A stretch of 64,000 nucleotides of DNA, from the NCBI GenBank assembly GCA_021776245.1, contig JAJFGF010000053.1, positions 1-64,000 of the forward strand, in the 5' to 3' direction. A program made the position numbers and the translations under genes. The stretch is from Hyphococcus sp. Its GTDB lineage: Bacteria > Pseudomonadota > Alphaproteobacteria > Caulobacterales > Parvularculaceae. Below, piece after piece: positions 1 to 10,898 of this stretch. The stretch's first letter is position 1, and every line of letters begins with the position of its first letter. The notes under the pieces are model-generated. The model was not told the DNA's origin and searched no databases. It saw nothing but the letters and a program-made list of their open reading frames with translations.

Positions 1-192
1 GAAGCGATTTACGCAAGTTGTATGCGGGCCGTAACGGGCCGGAATATCCGCCCAGGGCGCGCCGGTGCGCAAGCGCCAGAAGATTCCGTTTAAAACCCGA
101 CGATCATCTACCCGCGCCACGCCGCGTGGCTTGTTCGGCAACAAAGGCTGAATCACCGACCACTCAAAATCTGTCAAATCAAAACGCGCCAT
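1..192 (-). CDS. IS5-family transposase, N-terminal part (runs off the window)
   Basis: An open frame with no stop runs from an ATG at 192 to the window edge and gives 64 residues. It begins MARFDLTDFEWSVIQPLLP and contains GIFWRLRTGAPWADIP, the N-terminal domain (DUF4096) typical of IS5/IS427-group transposases. The motif comes from recognition, not a database search. A strong ribosome-binding site (GGAGGAAAGA) lies just upstream of the ATG, which fixes the start. The DDE catalytic residues would lie beyond the window, so I cannot say whether the element is intact. Confidence 0.85.
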   Translation of the reverse strand, partial: MARFDLTDFEWSVIQPLLPNKPRGVARVDDRRVLNGIFWRLRTGAPWADIPARYGPHTTCVNRF

Positions 193-263
193 TCTTTCCT
201 CCATCACTGAAGAAAATGAATCACTGTTCGATTTCAAAGAAAATCCCCTTTATGGGTATGTGA
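1..263 (-). mobile_element. Partial IS5-family insertion sequence (transposase-start end only)
   Basis: The left edge of the window cuts an insertion sequence. What remains is the first 64 codons of its transposase and about 70 bases of flanking sequence outside the start codon. The outer boundary is placed near 263 because the sequence there (GGGTATGTGAC, then CTAG) has the look of an IS5-type end beside a short TA-containing target, but the other terminal repeat lies outside the window, so the exact end and any target duplication are unproved. A palindromic repeat begins immediately beyond it. Confidence 0.55.
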
Positions 264-265
264 CC

Positions 266-370
266 TAGAGCCGTTCCGATCTTAACTGAATCGCGGACCG
301 GCTCTAAGTTATTGTTTGGTCGCATTTCCTTCACGCGAACCGGTTCCCACTTCGCTCGGAAATGCTCTAA
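266..370. repeat. Compound palindromic repeat beside the insertion sequence
   Basis: Two inverted repeats lie in tandem. The first (266-306) is an imperfect palindrome with arms TAGAGCCG and CGGCTCTA. The second has perfect 8-base arms GCATTTCC (322-329) and GGAAATGC (358-365) around a GC-rich centre and ends in TCTAA. A related sequence with the same arm motif lies at 43466-43613. Short dispersed palindromes with GCATTT/AAATGC arms are common in alphaproteobacterial intergenic regions; that this is one of them is inferred from recognition. Confidence 0.6.
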
Positions 371-582
371 GTGACCTTGCCCCTTGATAGCCCGCGTTTA
401 TTGGCTCGGCCTGTGGTCTTTCGGATTCAAGAATTCATTTTGGGGCAATCTCAATGGACGCCGGCGCGAGGCGCCGCGACTCGCCAAGCGTATCGCGGCG
501 CGGCATGCCTGTGGCCCGAAGCCCTGAATTTTTTGCAGATCCATTGGTCCCGAGGGCCGGAGCGCCAAAACCGGGCAAACAC
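371..582. other. Gap with no recognisable gene
   Basis: This stretch lies between the palindromic repeat and the 3' end of the LpxR-like gene. The reading frames crossing it show no recognisable protein and lack convincing ribosome-binding sites. I see no T-tract terminator for the LpxR-like gene that ends here. Confidence 0.5.
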
Positions 583-2136
<1,554 letters not shown>

Positions 2137-2151
2137 CCGCCCGCTTGGTAG

Positions 2152-2907
2152 TCAGAATGACGCGTTGAAGCTGATACCCCACCATAATCCGCTGCTTTTG
2201 AGGGTTCCGGCGATGGAATCATCGATGAGCGAGCCGCCGGCAATGTCAGAACCGCCATAGCGCAGGCCTGCCGAAACCGATCCGGCGTCGGAAAGCGCAC
2301 AGGAAAGATCGGCGGAGACGCTGCCATAGAAATAGTCTCCCGGATCGTCGTCAAGCACGTATCCCAGTGACGCGCCGAGATCGAAACTTGCCTTTTCCGA
2401 CAGTGGGATCGAATGAGATGCAGAGCCTTCGACCGTGAACGTATCAAACATAAAATCGCGATAGATATAAAGCGTGGGCGATAACACCGTTTTGAGGCTG
2501 ACGCCGGCAAAAATCTCAACCGTGTTGGCGCCCAACCCGTCTCCGTCCTCTTCGAAAATATCAAAAAATCCGCTGGTGAGGTCGGGAAACGTGTAATAGG
2601 TAACGCCGATATCGAGTGTGACGCTTTCGCTGGGTGAAAAGCTATAGCCGGCATAAAGGTCGAGTTCTTCGCCGCCGGGAGTGACCACGAGGTCATCATC
2701 GCCAACCGGCAGGTTCAACCAGGCGCCGCCATAAAAATTTCCATAGTTCAGCTGGATGGCAGGCTGAAAGCTGGTTTCCGCGAATTGTACGCCGCGAAAA
2801 ATATACCGCGATTCAAATCCTACCGTCGTATCAACGGTGAGCGTGTCGGCATAGGCAGGCGCGCAAAGACCGAGCATTGAAAGGGCAGAGACAGACAGTT
2901 TCTTCAT
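2152..2907 (-). CDS. TorF-family putative outer-membrane porin
   Basis: The 251-residue protein has an N-terminal signal peptide (MKKLSVSALSMLGL to AYA|D), then alternating short beta strands and a C-terminal Phe (FNASF), as expected of an outer-membrane barrel. SRYIFRGVQFAETSFQPA is the hallmark of the TorF/Gcw_chp family (TIGR02001), where this Arg-Gly segment follows the first strand. Function in the family is poorly known. It is divergent from glnK-amtB, an association seen in other proteobacteria, and suggests a role in uptake of small nitrogen compounds under nitrogen control. The start is set at the ATG with GGGG about eight bases upstream; an in-frame ATG five codons earlier is less well placed. 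Confidence 0.8.
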   Translation of the reverse strand: MKKLSVSALSMLGLCAPAYADTLTVDTTVGFESRYIFRGVQFAETSFQPAIQLNYGNFYGGAWLNLPVGDDDLVVTPGGEELDLYAGYSFSPSESVTLDIGVTYYTFPDLTSGFFDIFEEDGDGLGANTVEIFAGVSLKTVLSPTLYIYRDFMFDTFTVEGSASHSIPLSEKASFDLGASLGYVLDDDPGDYFYGSVSADLSCALSDAGSVSAGLRYGGSDIAGGSLIDDSIAGTLKSSGLWWGISFNASF

Positions 2908-3185
2908 CAGAGATATCCCCATAATTGGAACTGTAAAATAGAACGCATACGGAAGGAAACGTCCTGTTACGGATCAAATCATGAAGGGAATTGCTGCAAT
3001 GCACAATATCGATTTTCTGAAAACGGGAGAAAAATGTATAAATCGCGGCAATACGTCGCTTAACGTTTTAAAAAGTGCTGGAAAATAGCATATACTGCCA
3101 ATTTGGTTAATTTTCTTCGCTTCCGCACAAGATGTCATGTTGCGCTGCAGCAGTTGCCTCAATAGTGTCATCAGCGATTCGTTGA

Positions 3186-3201
3186 TGGCTAATTAGTTGC
3201 T
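3186..3201 (+). promoter_or_regulatory. Candidate sigma-54 (-24/-12) promoter for glnK-amtB
   Basis: TGGCTAATTAGTTGCT carries the invariant GG and GC dinucleotides exactly ten bases apart, with TGGC at -24 and TTGCT at -12 as in the RpoN consensus. It sits 20 bases before the glnK ATG, and glnK-amtB is a classic NtrC/RpoN target. Against it, initiation 12 bases downstream would leave only about ten leader bases and cut the AGGAAAGG ribosome-binding tract. No clear NtrC palindrome was found upstream, only TGCA-type half sites. Confidence 0.45.
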
Positions 3202-3221
3202 AGCAGGAAAGGCGGACGCTG

Positions 3222-3560
3222 ATGAAATACATAATCGCTGTCGTTAAGCCGCATCGGCTTGACGAAATCCGCGACGCCCTCACGGCGATGGGCGTCGAAG
3301 GCATGACGGTTTCTGATGTAAAGGGGTTTGGACGCCAGAAAGGCCACAGCGAGGTCTATCGGGGGGCTGAATACCGCGTCGATTTTGTCCCAAAAGTAAA
3401 AATCGAAATCGCGCTTGAGGAATCCCGTACTGCCGCAGTGATTGAAGCCATTCAAAATTCCGCGAAAACGGATCGTATTGGCGACGGGAAAATTTTCGTA
3501 CTGAACCTGGAAGAGGCTGTGCGCGTGCGCACGAGTGAAACGGGCGCAGCAGCGCTTTAG
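3222..3560 (+). CDS. glnK: PII nitrogen regulatory protein GlnK
   Basis: The 112-residue protein is a standard PII trimer subunit. It senses ATP/ADP and 2-oxoglutarate and, with AmtB, blocks ammonium uptake when nitrogen is plentiful. The T-loop tyrosine that is uridylylated lies at residue 51 (RGAEYRVDFVPK), and the PROSITE-type PII segments (SDVKGFGRQKG and TDRIGDGKIFV) are intact. It is directly followed by amtB after 19 bases, the linkage that defines GlnK over GlnB. AGGAAAGGCGG upstream serves as the ribosome-binding site. Confidence 0.95.
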   Translation: MKYIIAVVKPHRLDEIRDALTAMGVEGMTVSDVKGFGRQKGHSEVYRGAEYRVDFVPKVKIEIALEESRTAAVIEAIQNSAKTDRIGDGKIFVLNLEEAVRVRTSETGAAAL

Positions 3561-3579
3561 TGAAGGGGATAACATAATA

Positions 3580-4872
3580 ATGACAAAGAAAGGCTTTGCG
3601 TTGCTGCTTGGCATAGTCGCCGCGCTATTAGTCACAAATGCGCATGCGCAAGTGGCGCCGGCGATCCCGGACGATTCGGTTTTTGTCTTTAATACTTTGT
3701 TGTTTCTTGTGTCCGGCATGGTGGTTATGTTTATGGCCGCGGGCTTTTGCATGTTGGAAGCCGGACTTGTGCGGGCAAAGAACGCCGCAACGATTTGCTT
3801 GAAGAACATCGCGCTTTATTCGGTTGCAGGGCTGATGGTCTATCTTGTGGGGTACAATCTTATTTATGGCGTCGCCGAAGGCGGGATCATCGGCAAGTTT
3901 GGCCCCTGGGGAGCTGACGACAGCGATCCGATTGGGACGGGATACGCTGCTGGCGCTGACTGGTATTTTCAGATGGTGTTTGTGGCGACGGCCGCCTCAA
4001 TCGTTTCGGGCACGCTGGCTGAACGCATCAGGCTGTGGCCGTTCCTCATATTTGTCGCGTTCCTCACCGGCTTTATTTATCCGATCCAGGCAGGTTGGGT
4101 GTGGGGCGGGGGCTGGCTCGACGCGCGGTTTGACGATTTTGCCGGATCGACATTGGTTCACTCGACCGGTGGCTGGGCGGCGCTTGCGGGCGCGATCGTC
4201 CTCGGTCCGCGCGCCGGCAAATACATGCATGGCCGGGTCACGCCGATCCCGGGATCGTCCTTGCCGCTGGCGACATTGGGCGCCTTTATTCTCTGGCTCG
4301 GCTGGTTTGGCTTTAATGGCGGATCGCAACTGGCGCTTGGCGCCATCAGCGACGCCATCTCAGTTTCAAAGATTGTCGTCAACACCAATATGGCCGCCTG
4401 CGGCGGCGTCATCGCAGCGCTGGCGCTGACGCAAATTCTCTATAAGAAAGCCGATCTGACGATTATATTGAATGGCGCAATCGGCGGGCTGGTGTCGATT
4501 ACCGCAGAGCCGCTGCAGCCGGCGGTCTATCAGGCGATCCTTATTGGCGCCGTCGGCGGCGTCATTGTCACGCTGGCGGTGCCGCTGCTTGATAAGTTGA
4601 AGATCGACGATGTCGTCGGCGCTATTCCGGCGCACTTATTCTGCGGCGTCTGGGCGACGTTGATTGTGCCGATGAGCAATCACGAGGTGACATTTTTTGG
4701 CCAGCTCACTGGCGTTCTCGCCATTGGCGCGTTCGTCTTCGGTGTAAGTTTGTTACTATGGCTTGCACTTAAATATTCAATTGGCATTCGCGCCAGCGAA
4801 GAGGATGAACGGGTTGGGCTCGATAAAGCGGAACTGGGCCTGGAAGCCTATCCGGAATTTGCGTCAACCTGA
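3580..4872 (+). CDS. amtB: Ammonium transporter AmtB
   Basis: The 430-residue protein has a cleavable signal peptide ending near AHAQ and about eleven membrane helices. The two pore histidines are visible in STLVHSTGGW and PAHLFCGVWAT, and the Amt signature region (DWYFQMVFVATAASIVSGTLAERI, shortened here as WYFQMVF...SGTLAERI) is complete. It conducts ammonia across the inner membrane as a trimer gated by GlnK. The chosen ATG follows AAGGGGAT; an upstream in-frame extension would overlap the glnK end and lacks a signal peptide. Transcription is likely shared with glnK. Confidence 0.95.
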   Translation: MTKKGFALLLGIVAALLVTNAHAQVAPAIPDDSVFVFNTLLFLVSGMVVMFMAAGFCMLEAGLVRAKNAATICLKNIALYSVAGLMVYLVGYNLIYGVAEGGIIGKFGPWGADDSDPIGTGYAAGADWYFQMVFVATAASIVSGTLAERIRLWPFLIFVAFLTGFIYPIQAGWVWGGGWLDARFDDFAGSTLVHSTGGWAALAGAIVLGPRAGKYMHGRVTPIPGSSLPLATLGAFILWLGWFGFNGGSQLALGAISDAISVSKIVVNTNMAACGGVIAALALTQILYKKADLTIILNGAIGGLVSITAEPLQPAVYQAILIGAVGGVIVTLAVPLLDKLKIDDVVGAIPAHLFCGVWATLIVPMSNHEVTFFGQLTGVLAIGAFVFGVSLLLWLALKYSIGIRASEEDERVGLDKAELGLEAYPEFAST

Positions 4873-4902
4873 CAACTCGCGGAGGCGATCATTTCTGAGA
4901 AG

Positions 4903-6330
4903 ATGCTGAAATTTGTTTCGCAGGACCGCGAAACACCGGTGAAAAAAGATCCCGGCGCCCGGCGCCGGGATTTCGGCGAAATATATGCGAAATTCGCCCA
5001 TGATCACGCAGCAGCGCAAGCCGCGCGGTGCAGCCAATGCGGCGTACCGTTTTGTCAGAATCATTGTCCGCTCGGCAACGACATCCCGGACTGGCTGCGC
5101 CTGGTCGCCGAAGGCCGGTTGAAAGATGCTTACGCAATTTCCTCGGCGACCAACAATATGCCGGAAATATGCGGCCGCATTTGTCCTCAGGACCGGCTTT
5201 GCGAAGGCTCTTGCGTGATTGAGCAATCGGGACACGGCACGGTGACGATCGGCGCCGTCGAGCAATACATAACCGAGACCGCTTGGGAACAGGAATGGGT
5301 GAAGCCGCTGCAGCCGCAATTTGAGCGCGGACAGTCTGTCGGCATTATTGGCGCCGGACCTGCCGGCCTCGCCGCCGCTGAGGAGCTGAGAAAGCTCGGA
5401 ATTCAGACGGAAGTTTACGACCGCTATGACCGCGTCGGCGGACTTCTTCTCTACGGCATTCCCAATTTCAAACTTGAAAAAGAAATTGTCATACGCCGCA
5501 CTCAATATCTTGAGAAGAGCGGGGTAAAATTCACGCTTGATTTTGAAGTGGGGCGTGACGCCACACTCAATCAATTGCGCGCAAAGCACGACGCCGTGTT
5601 GATTGCAACGGGCGTTTATAATGCCCGCGCGCTAGCCTGTCCCGGCATCGGCAATCTCGGCGTTATCGCAGCGCTTGACTATTTAACAGCATCGAACCGC
5701 AAAGGGTTGGGCGATCAGGTCCTCGCGTTTGAGAATGGTGAATTAAATGCGGCGGCAAAAAATGTCGTGGTGGTCGGCGGCGGCGATACGGCGATGGACT
5801 GTGTCCGAACTGCGGTTCGACAGGGCGCCAAATCTGTCACCTGTCTTTACCGGCGCGACCGCGCCAACATGCCGGGCTCGGCGCGTGAGGTCGCCAACGC
5901 CGAAGAAGAAGGGGTTATTTTCGAATGGCTGGCGGCGCCGAAAGCGATTCTGGGCGCCCCGGAAAAAACAACCGGCATCCGGATTGCGCGTATGGAATTA
6001 GGCGACGCTGATGCGTCCGGGCGCCGGGCGCCAAAGGAAATTGCGGGCGCTGATTTTGACCTTGCCTCGGATCTCGTGATCAAAGCGTTGGGATTTGCGC
6101 CGGAGGATATGCCAGCATTATTCGGCGCTCCAGATCTTGCCGTAACGGCGCGGGGCACATTGCGCGTTGATCCGGCGACGATGGAGACGAACCTGCCAAT
6201 GGTCTTTGCTGCAGGCGATATTGTGCGCGGCGCCTCGCTGGTGGTTTGGGGGATACGCGACGGCCGCGAAGCCGCACGCGCTATTGCGGAAAAGCTTTTG
6301 GCCGCGCCCTCAATCATGGTCGCCGAGTAA
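4903..6330 (+). CDS. gltD: Glutamate synthase (NADPH) small subunit
   Basis: The 475-residue beta subunit passes electrons from NADPH through FAD to the GltB iron-sulfur and FMN centres. The N-terminal cysteine clusters are present (CSQCGVPFCQNHC and ICPQDRLCEGSC), followed by the FAD-binding GIIGAGPAGLAAAEEL and the NADPH-binding VVVVGGGDTAMDC segments. The C-terminal VFAAGDIVRGASLVVW motif matches the family. It precedes gltB and overlaps its start (TAATG), the reverse of the gltBD order in E. coli. It lies 30 bases after amtB, so ammonium uptake and GOGAT may be co-transcribed. Confidence 0.95.
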   Translation: MLKFVSQDRETPVKKDPGARRRDFGEIYAKFAHDHAAAQAARCSQCGVPFCQNHCPLGNDIPDWLRLVAEGRLKDAYAISSATNNMPEICGRICPQDRLCEGSCVIEQSGHGTVTIGAVEQYITETAWEQEWVKPLQPQFERGQSVGIIGAGPAGLAAAEELRKLGIQTEVYDRYDRVGGLLLYGIPNFKLEKEIVIRRTQYLEKSGVKFTLDFEVGRDATLNQLRAKHDAVLIATGVYNARALACPGIGNLGVIAALDYLTASNRKGLGDQVLAFENGELNAAAKNVVVVGGGDTAMDCVRTAVRQGAKSVTCLYRRDRANMPGSAREVANAEEEGVIFEWLAAPKAILGAPEKTTGIRIARMELGDADASGRRAPKEIAGADFDLASDLVIKALGFAPEDMPALFGAPDLAVTARGTLRVDPATMETNLPMVFAAGDIVRGASLVVWGIRDGREAARAIAEKLLAAPSIMVAE

Positions 6331-9300
6331 TGAATGCAAGAATCATGACTGATTATATATCGACCTATCAAAAACGCCGCACCGCGTTGATCGCAGCCAA
6401 CGCTTATGATCCAGCATCCGAACATGATGCGTGCGGCGTTGGTTTGGTTGCGGCGCTTGACGCCAAACCGCGGCGTGAAATCGTTGACATGGCGATAAAG
6501 GCGCTGAAAGCCGTTTGGCATCGCGGCGCTGTGGATGCAGACGGCAAAACCGGCGACGGCGCCGGCATTCGCCTTAATGTTCCGCAGGCGCTTTTTCGAA
6601 AATTTGTGGCGCGCACGGGCCATCATGTTGGCGATGAAGATATCTGCGTCGGCATGGTGTTTTTGCCGCGCGTCAACTTCGCCGCGCAGGACGCCGCGCG
6701 CTCAATAGTGGAATCCGAAATTCTTCGCCGCGGATTTTATATCTATGGCTGGCGACAGGCGCCGGTGCAGTCCCGTTGTCTGGGCGAAAAAGCTAATGTG
6801 ACACGGCCGGAAATTGAGCAGGTTCTGTTTTGTGACCCGAAAAGTCGCGGGCCCGAGGAACTTGATCGCATTCTTTATCTGGTGCGGCGGCGGATAGAAA
6901 AGCGCGCGCATGAGGCTGGCCTGCATGAACTCTATGTCTGCTCTCTTTCGTCTCAGGACATCGTCTATAAAGGCATGTTTCTCGCCCAGGAGATTGATAA
7001 TTTTTACACTGACCTGAAAGACCCGCAGTTCATTTCGCGGGTCGCAATATTTCACCAGCGCTATTCAACGAACACCTTTCCTGAATGGCGCCTGGCGCAG
7101 CCTTTTCGCATGCTTGCCCACAATGGGGAGATCAATACGCTTAAAGGCAATATCAACTGGATGAAAAGCCATGAAATCCGGATGACGTCGGAGATTTTTG
7201 GAGAGGACGGAGACGACACAAAACCGGTGATCCAGCGAGGGTCGTCGGACTCCGCAGCGCTTGATCAGACGTTTGAATTATTGGTGCGCGCCGGCCGTTC
7301 CGCTCCGATGGCTAAAGCGTTGTTGATGCCTGAAGCATGGTCAAAACGAGCCGCTGTCATGCCGGCCAAATGGCGGGCGCTTTACGAATACTGCAATGCA
7401 GTAATGGAACCGTGGGACGGACCGGCAGCAATCGCTGCTTATGACGGACGCTGGGTGATTGCCGGTCTCGACCGCAGCGGTTTGCGGCCGATGCGTTACG
7501 CGATCACCGAGGACGGTATTCTGGCTGTTGGCTCGGAAACGGGCATGTGTCCGCTGGACGGGCGCAACATTAAAAAACGCGGCGCGCTGGAATCTGGACG
7601 TATGATTGCGTTCGATATGGTCGAAGCGAAATTTTACGGGCCGGATGAAATTCTCAATCAAATTTCCGAAAAGCATCCCTATACGGAATGGCTTGAAAAT
7701 ATTGTCGAACTTGAACCGATGATCGGGCCGGGGCCCGAAGAACGCCTTTTTTCCGGTGAAGACATGATCCGCCGCCAAGCGGCGACCGGCTATGATTTGG
7801 AACTGCTGGACCTGATTTTGCGGCCGATGGCCGACGAAGCAAAAGAAGCGGTCGGCTCTATGGGCGACGACACGCCTATTGCAGTTCTATCCGAACGCTA
7901 CCGGCCTTTGTCGCATTATTTTCGGCAAAATTTCAGCCAGGTGACAAACCCGCCGATTGATCCCTTGCGCGAAGCGGGCGTCATGAGCCTCAAAACCCGC
8001 TTCAAAAATCTCGGCAATATTCTGGTCGCCGATAACACGCAGACCGATGTTTTCGTCCTCGAAAGTCCGGTGCTGACAAATGGCATGTTTGCGCGGCTCA
8101 ACAGCTTTCTCGATCAACGGATTGAGGAAATCGACTGCACCTATGATTTTAGCGCGATCAACAATAATGGTGAGGCTTTGCGCGATGCTCTGGACCGAAT
8201 TCGCAAAGACGCTCACACGGCTATAGAAAACGGCGCCGGACATATTATTCTGACCGATGAGCGTCAGGGCGCGGGTCGCATCGCCGTTCCAATGATACTT
8301 GCTGTCGGCGGCGTCCATGCGCATCTGACCGCAGCGGGTAAACGCTCTTATTGCTCGATTATTGTACGCTCAGCGGAATGCGTTGACGCTCACTATATGG
8401 CAGTATTGGTCGGCGTCGGCGCGACTGCGGTAAATCCCTATCTCGCTTTTGATAGCGTCGCTGCGGGCCATGAGCGCGGGGATTATGGCAAACTGGCGAT
8501 TGGTAAATGCGTTTATAATTATAAATGCGCGCTCGAAGCCGGGCTGTTCAAGATTATTTCAAAGATGGGCATCTCGGTGATTTCGAGCTATCGCGGCGGC
8601 TGCAATTTCGAAGCGCTCGGCCTTTCGCGTATGTTGGTGGAAGAGTTTTTTCCCGGCATGACCAGCCGCATTTCAGGCATCGGCCTTCCCGGTCTTGAAA
8701 GAAAAACCGCAGAGCTCCATGCAAAGGCATGGGAATGCGCTGCGCCGCGCCTGCCGGTCGGCGGGTTTTATCGTCAGCGCGCCCAAGGCGAACATCATAT
8801 TCTTCAGGCGGCGCTCATCAGCGATTTGCAGCAGGCGGTGCGTGAAGAAGATTACGATGCGTATAAACGCTATTCCACGGCGCTAAAAAACCAGCCGCCG
8901 TCGCAGATCAGGGATTTATTAGCCGTGCGGTCGGGGGCCAAGCCCATTGGAGCGGATCAAGTTGAAAACAGCGACGACATTCGCCGCCGTTTCGTAACAC
9001 CAGGCATGTCGCTTGGCGCCCTGTCGCCCGAGGCCCATGGCGCGCTAAATATTGCAATGAATCGGATTGGCGCCAAATCTGTTTCCGGTGAAGGCGGCGA
9101 GGATCCGGTGCGCTATTTGCCCTTGCCGAACGGGGACAACGCCAACTCGGCGATAAAACAAATCGCCTCTGGCCGGTTCGGCGTGACTGCGGAATATCTC
9201 AATCAGTGCCGCGAGATAGAAATCAAAGTTGCGCAAGGGGCAAAACCGGGCGAGGGCGGTCAGCTTCCAGGATTTAAAGTCACCGAATTCATCGCGCGCA

Positions 9301-10853
9301 TGCGTCATGCAACACCGGGTGTGACATTGATTTCGCCGCCGCCGCATCATGATATTTATTCCATTGAGGACCTTGCGCAGCTGATTTTTGATCTGAAACA
9401 AATTAATCCAGTCGCGCGGGTTTGCGTGAAGCTTGTCTCTGCGTCTGGCATCGGCGCCATTGCTGCGGGCGTCGCTAAGGCGCGCGCCGATACAATATTG
9501 ATTTCCGGCAATGTCGGGGGAACCGGCGCGAGCGCCCAGACATCGATCAAATTCGCCGGCGCCCCATGGGAATTGGGGCTTTCCGAAGCGCATCAGGTGC
9601 TGACGCTTAACAACCTTCGAAAGAGTGTCACCTTGCGAACCGATGGCGGTATTCGCACTGGACGAGATGTTGTCATCGCCGCGATGCTTGGCGCGGAGGA
9701 ATATGGCGTCGGCACGATATCGCTCGTCGCGATGGGATGTTTGATGGTCCGGCAGTGTCATTCAAATACCTGCCCGGTGGGTATTTGCACCCAGGATGAA
9801 GAATTGCGCCGACGGTTTAGCGGCGCAGCCAATCACGTCGTCAATTTGATGAGTTTTATCGCAGAGGAAACGCGCGAAATTCTCGCATCAATTGGCGCGC
9901 GATCGCTTGAGGATGTAATCGGCCGCGCAGACCTCCTCGATCAGGTTTCGCGTGGCGCGGCGCATCTCGATGACCTTGATCTTAATCCGATCCTGACCCG
10001 AGTTGACGCTGGCGAAAACCCTGCGCGGTCAAACCGCAAAGGACGGGTTGAAGTCGGCGATACGATTGATCAAAAGATCTGGCCGGCGATTACGCCGTTT
10101 TTCGAACAACGCGAAAAACTGCAAATATCGCGGGCGGTTAAAAATACCGACAGAGCCATCGGCGCCCGCATTTCTTCCGAAATCGTGCGGCGTTTTAAGC
10201 CCGGCGACCTTGCCGGGGATCATCTAACCCTGAGGCTTAAAGGTTCTGCCGGACAATCGCTCGGCGCATTCACTGTTTATGGCCTGAAGATCATCGTTGA
10301 CGGTGACGCCAATGATTATGTGGGCAAAGGCCTTTCCGGCGCGACTATTATCGTCCGCCCGGAAAAAGACAGCGCGAATGCCGGCGACGCGATCATCGGC
10401 AATACCTGTCTTTACGGCGCCACATCGGGAGCGCTTTTTGCGGCGGGGCGCGCGGGCGGGCGCTTTGCAGTGCGTAATTCCGGCGCCGTTACGGTGATTG
10501 AGGGTTGTTCGGCCAATGGCTGCGAATATATGACCGGCGGCGTTGCGGTTATTCTCGGTTCCGTGGGTAATAATTTTGCCGCCGGCATGACCGGCGGCCA
10601 GGCATTTGTTTTCGATGAGGCAGGCGGATTTGAAGATTACGTCAATCCGGATAGTGTCGCGCTTCATCGCTTCGACGCAGATAGCGAAGAGATTTGCAGG
10701 AAGTTGATCGAGCGCCACGTTTCGGCGACACGATCGCAAAAAGCGCGATGGCTCCTTGATGATTGGGCGCATATGCGCTCAAAGTTCTGGGCGGTGACGC
10801 CATTGGAAAGCCTCAACAGATCGGGGATTGCGGACGCCGCCAAATCAGCGTGA
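6330..10853 (+). CDS. gltB: Glutamate synthase (NADPH) large subunit
   Basis: The 1507-residue alpha subunit makes two glutamates from glutamine and 2-oxoglutarate. In order it has a class II glutamine amidotransferase domain whose catalytic Cys (EHDACGVG, Cys35 after a short propeptide), a central domain, the FMN-binding synthase barrel (GEGGEDP and AKPGEGGQLPG), a [3Fe-4S] cysteine cluster (QCHSNTCPVGIC, near residue 1140) and a C-terminal GXGXG beta-helix (SGATIIVRP, IGNTCLYGAT). The start codon overlaps the gltD stop; a second ATG five codons later is also possible. Length and motifs are normal. Confidence 0.95.
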   Translation: MNARIMTDYISTYQKRRTALIAANAYDPASEHDACGVGLVAALDAKPRREIVDMAIKALKAVWHRGAVDADGKTGDGAGIRLNVPQALFRKFVARTGHHVGDEDICVGMVFLPRVNFAAQDAARSIVESEILRRGFYIYGWRQAPVQSRCLGEKANVTRPEIEQVLFCDPKSRGPEELDRILYLVRRRIEKRAHEAGLHELYVCSLSSQDIVYKGMFLAQEIDNFYTDLKDPQFISRVAIFHQRYSTNTFPEWRLAQPFRMLAHNGEINTLKGNINWMKSHEIRMTSEIFGEDGDDTKPVIQRGSSDSAALDQTFELLVRAGRSAPMAKALLMPEAWSKRAAVMPAKWRALYEYCNAVMEPWDGPAAIAAYDGRWVIAGLDRSGLRPMRYAITEDGILAVGSETGMCPLDGRNIKKRGALESGRMIAFDMVEAKFYGPDEILNQISEKHPYTEWLENIVELEPMIGPGPEERLFSGEDMIRRQAATGYDLELLDLILRPMADEAKEAVGSMGDDTPIAVLSERYRPLSHYFRQNFSQVTNPPIDPLREAGVMSLKTRFKNLGNILVADNTQTDVFVLESPVLTNGMFARLNSFLDQRIEEIDCTYDFSAINNNGEALRDALDRIRKDAHTAIENGAGHIILTDERQGAGRIAVPMILAVGGVHAHLTAAGKRSYCSIIVRSAECVDAHYMAVLVGVGATAVNPYLAFDSVAAGHERGDYGKLAIGKCVYNYKCALEAGLFKIISKMGISVISSYRGGCNFEALGLSRMLVEEFFPGMTSRISGIGLPGLERKTAELHAKAWECAAPRLPVGGFYRQRAQGEHHILQAALISDLQQAVREEDYDAYKRYSTALKNQPPSQIRDLLAVRSGAKPIGADQVENSDDIRRRFVTPGMSLGALSPEAHGALNIAMNRIGAKSVSGEGGEDPVRYLPLPNGDNANSAIKQIASGRFGVTAEYLNQCREIEIKVAQGAKPGEGGQLPGFKVTEFIARMRHATPGVTLISPPPHHDIYSIEDLAQLIFDLKQINPVARVCVKLVSASGIGAIAAGVAKARADTILISGNVGGTGASAQTSIKFAGAPWELGLSEAHQVLTLNNLRKSVTLRTDGGIRTGRDVVIAAMLGAEEYGVGTISLVAMGCLMVRQCHSNTCPVGICTQDEELRRRFSGAANHVVNLMSFIAEETREILASIGARSLEDVIGRADLLDQVSRGAAHLDDLDLNPILTRVDAGENPARSNRKGRVEVGDTIDQKIWPAITPFFEQREKLQISRAVKNTDRAIGARISSEIVRRFKPGDLAGDHLTLRLKGSAGQSLGAFTVYGLKIIVDGDANDYVGKGLSGATIIVRPEKDSANAGDAIIGNTCLYGATSGALFAAGRAGGRFAVRNSGAVTVIEGCSANGCEYMTGGVAVILGSVGNNFAAGMTGGQAFVFDEAGGFEDYVNPDSVALHRFDADSEEICRKLIERHVSATRSQKARWLLDDWAHMRSKFWAVTPLESLNRSGIADAAKSA

Positions 10854-10898
10854 GGTTTTAAGGCCGCTTTCCGGAATCATTGGCGACAATTTCACATC

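Noticed and set aside
18-263. 81-codon plus-strand ORF at the left edge
   Set aside because: It is antisense to the transposase start, which has a recognisable protein and a strong ribosome-binding site.
3075-3130. Other sigma-54-like sequences (CTGGAAAATAGCAT, TTGGTTAATTTTCTTCGC)
   Set aside because: GG-to-GC spacing is 6 and 12 bases instead of 10.
3189-3809. 206-codon minus-strand ORF over glnK and amtB
   Set aside because: Antisense to two well-supported genes and without family resemblance.
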